From positions 1 to 33,522 of the forward strand of contig JBCBIX010000019.1 of the NCBI GenBank assembly GCA_038523965.1: a stretch of DNA of 33,522 nt, written 5' to 3'. A program made the translations under genes and the position numbers. Below are positions 33,406-33,522 of this stretch, one piece after another. The stretch's first letter is position 1; each line of letters begins with the position of its first letter. Under the pieces are notes generated by a model. It saw only the letters and a program-made list of their open reading frames with translations. It was not told the origin of the DNA and did no database searches. The stretch is from JAJRXG01 sp038523965. GTDB lineage: Bacteria; Bacteroidota; Bacteroidia; Chitinophagales; Saprospiraceae.

Positions 33406-33441
33406 AACTGTCTGCATTGATTGATGCAGGCAGTTTTTTTT
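33406..33441 (+). terminator. Intrinsic terminator
   Basis: Arms AACTGTCTGCAT (33406-33417) and ATGCAGGCAGTT (33424-33435) pair over 12 bp with one G-U around a 6-nt loop, followed by a run of eight T (33434-33441). It ends the 194-residue protein gene and stops 29 nt before a possible next start. Confidence 0.92.
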
Positions 33442-33470
33442 ATGGCCTTTGGGACTATGGGAATAAGCTC

Positions 33471-33522
33471 ATGAAGTCCGATATCATATCTAAAAATCTA
33501 CCGAAGACGTCAGAGATTGTTG
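33471..33522 (+). CDS. Possible gene start cut by the window edge
   Basis: An ATG at 33471 opens a frame with no stop through the right edge (17 codons, MKSDIISKNLPKTSEIV). This is too short to identify, and an open run of this length is easily due to chance. It begins 29 nt after a terminator, with no promoter match between them. Confidence 0.3.
   Translation, partial: MKSDIISKNLPKTSEIV

Overview
The window reads as chromosome of a Bacteroidota bacterium. The evidence is a set of families typical of that phylum (TonB-dependent receptors with carboxypeptidase-regulatory-like N-termini, a DUF4249 lipoprotein, a DUF5686 protein, a FecR/ECF sigma pair, a lipoprotein-type BamA/TamA homologue), the lack of clear Shine-Dalgarno sites, and a few TAnnTTTG-type promoter elements. 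A marine or environmental lineage such as Saprospiria is possible, but that is a guess from protein style. No rRNA, tRNA, IS element, prophage or CRISPR array was seen. Coding density is high and no gap exceeds 300 bases.

Layout. 1-5057 (+): the 3' end of pabB, a pabC-like lyase, then gcvP and gcvT, a folate/one-carbon block. 5163-5483 (+): a small four-cysteine lipoprotein with its own promoter candidate and a strong terminator. 5569-7807 (+): pxpA-pxpB-pxpC (5-oxoprolinase), tightly coupled. 7838-8899 (-): fabH. 9181-11748 (+): a DUF5686 outer-membrane protein. 11759-12226 (-): an OsmC-like protein.

12294-18673 (-): a trans-envelope signalling and uptake cluster read in the order tonB, ECF sigma factor, FecR anti-sigma, STN-containing TonB-dependent receptor, DUF4249 lipoprotein. 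Divergent from it, 18838-22924 (+) carries a second TonB-dependent receptor, an alpha/beta hydrolase and a metallo-beta-lactamase-fold hydrolase, closed by a bidirectional terminator. 22991-23953 (-): a membrane-anchored coiled-coil protein. 24114-26407 (+): a PolB-like 3'-5' exonuclease and a secreted Fn3-phytase-like protein.

26464-29259 (-): a TrmH-family RNA methyltransferase, galactokinase and a family 2 glycosyltransferase. 29258-31567 (+): a TamL/BamA-like lipoprotein whose start codon overlaps that of the methyltransferase on the other strand. 31551-32579 (-): tsaD, overlapping the TamL 3' end. 32773-33357 (+): an unrecognised membrane-anchored protein with a terminator, then the first codons of a possible gene cut by the window edge.

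No clearly new system is proven. The points most worth a second look are the divergent start-codon overlap at 29257-29260, the tonB-sigma-FecR-receptor-lipoprotein operon with its divergent receptor-hydrolase neighbour, and the small families without a name.
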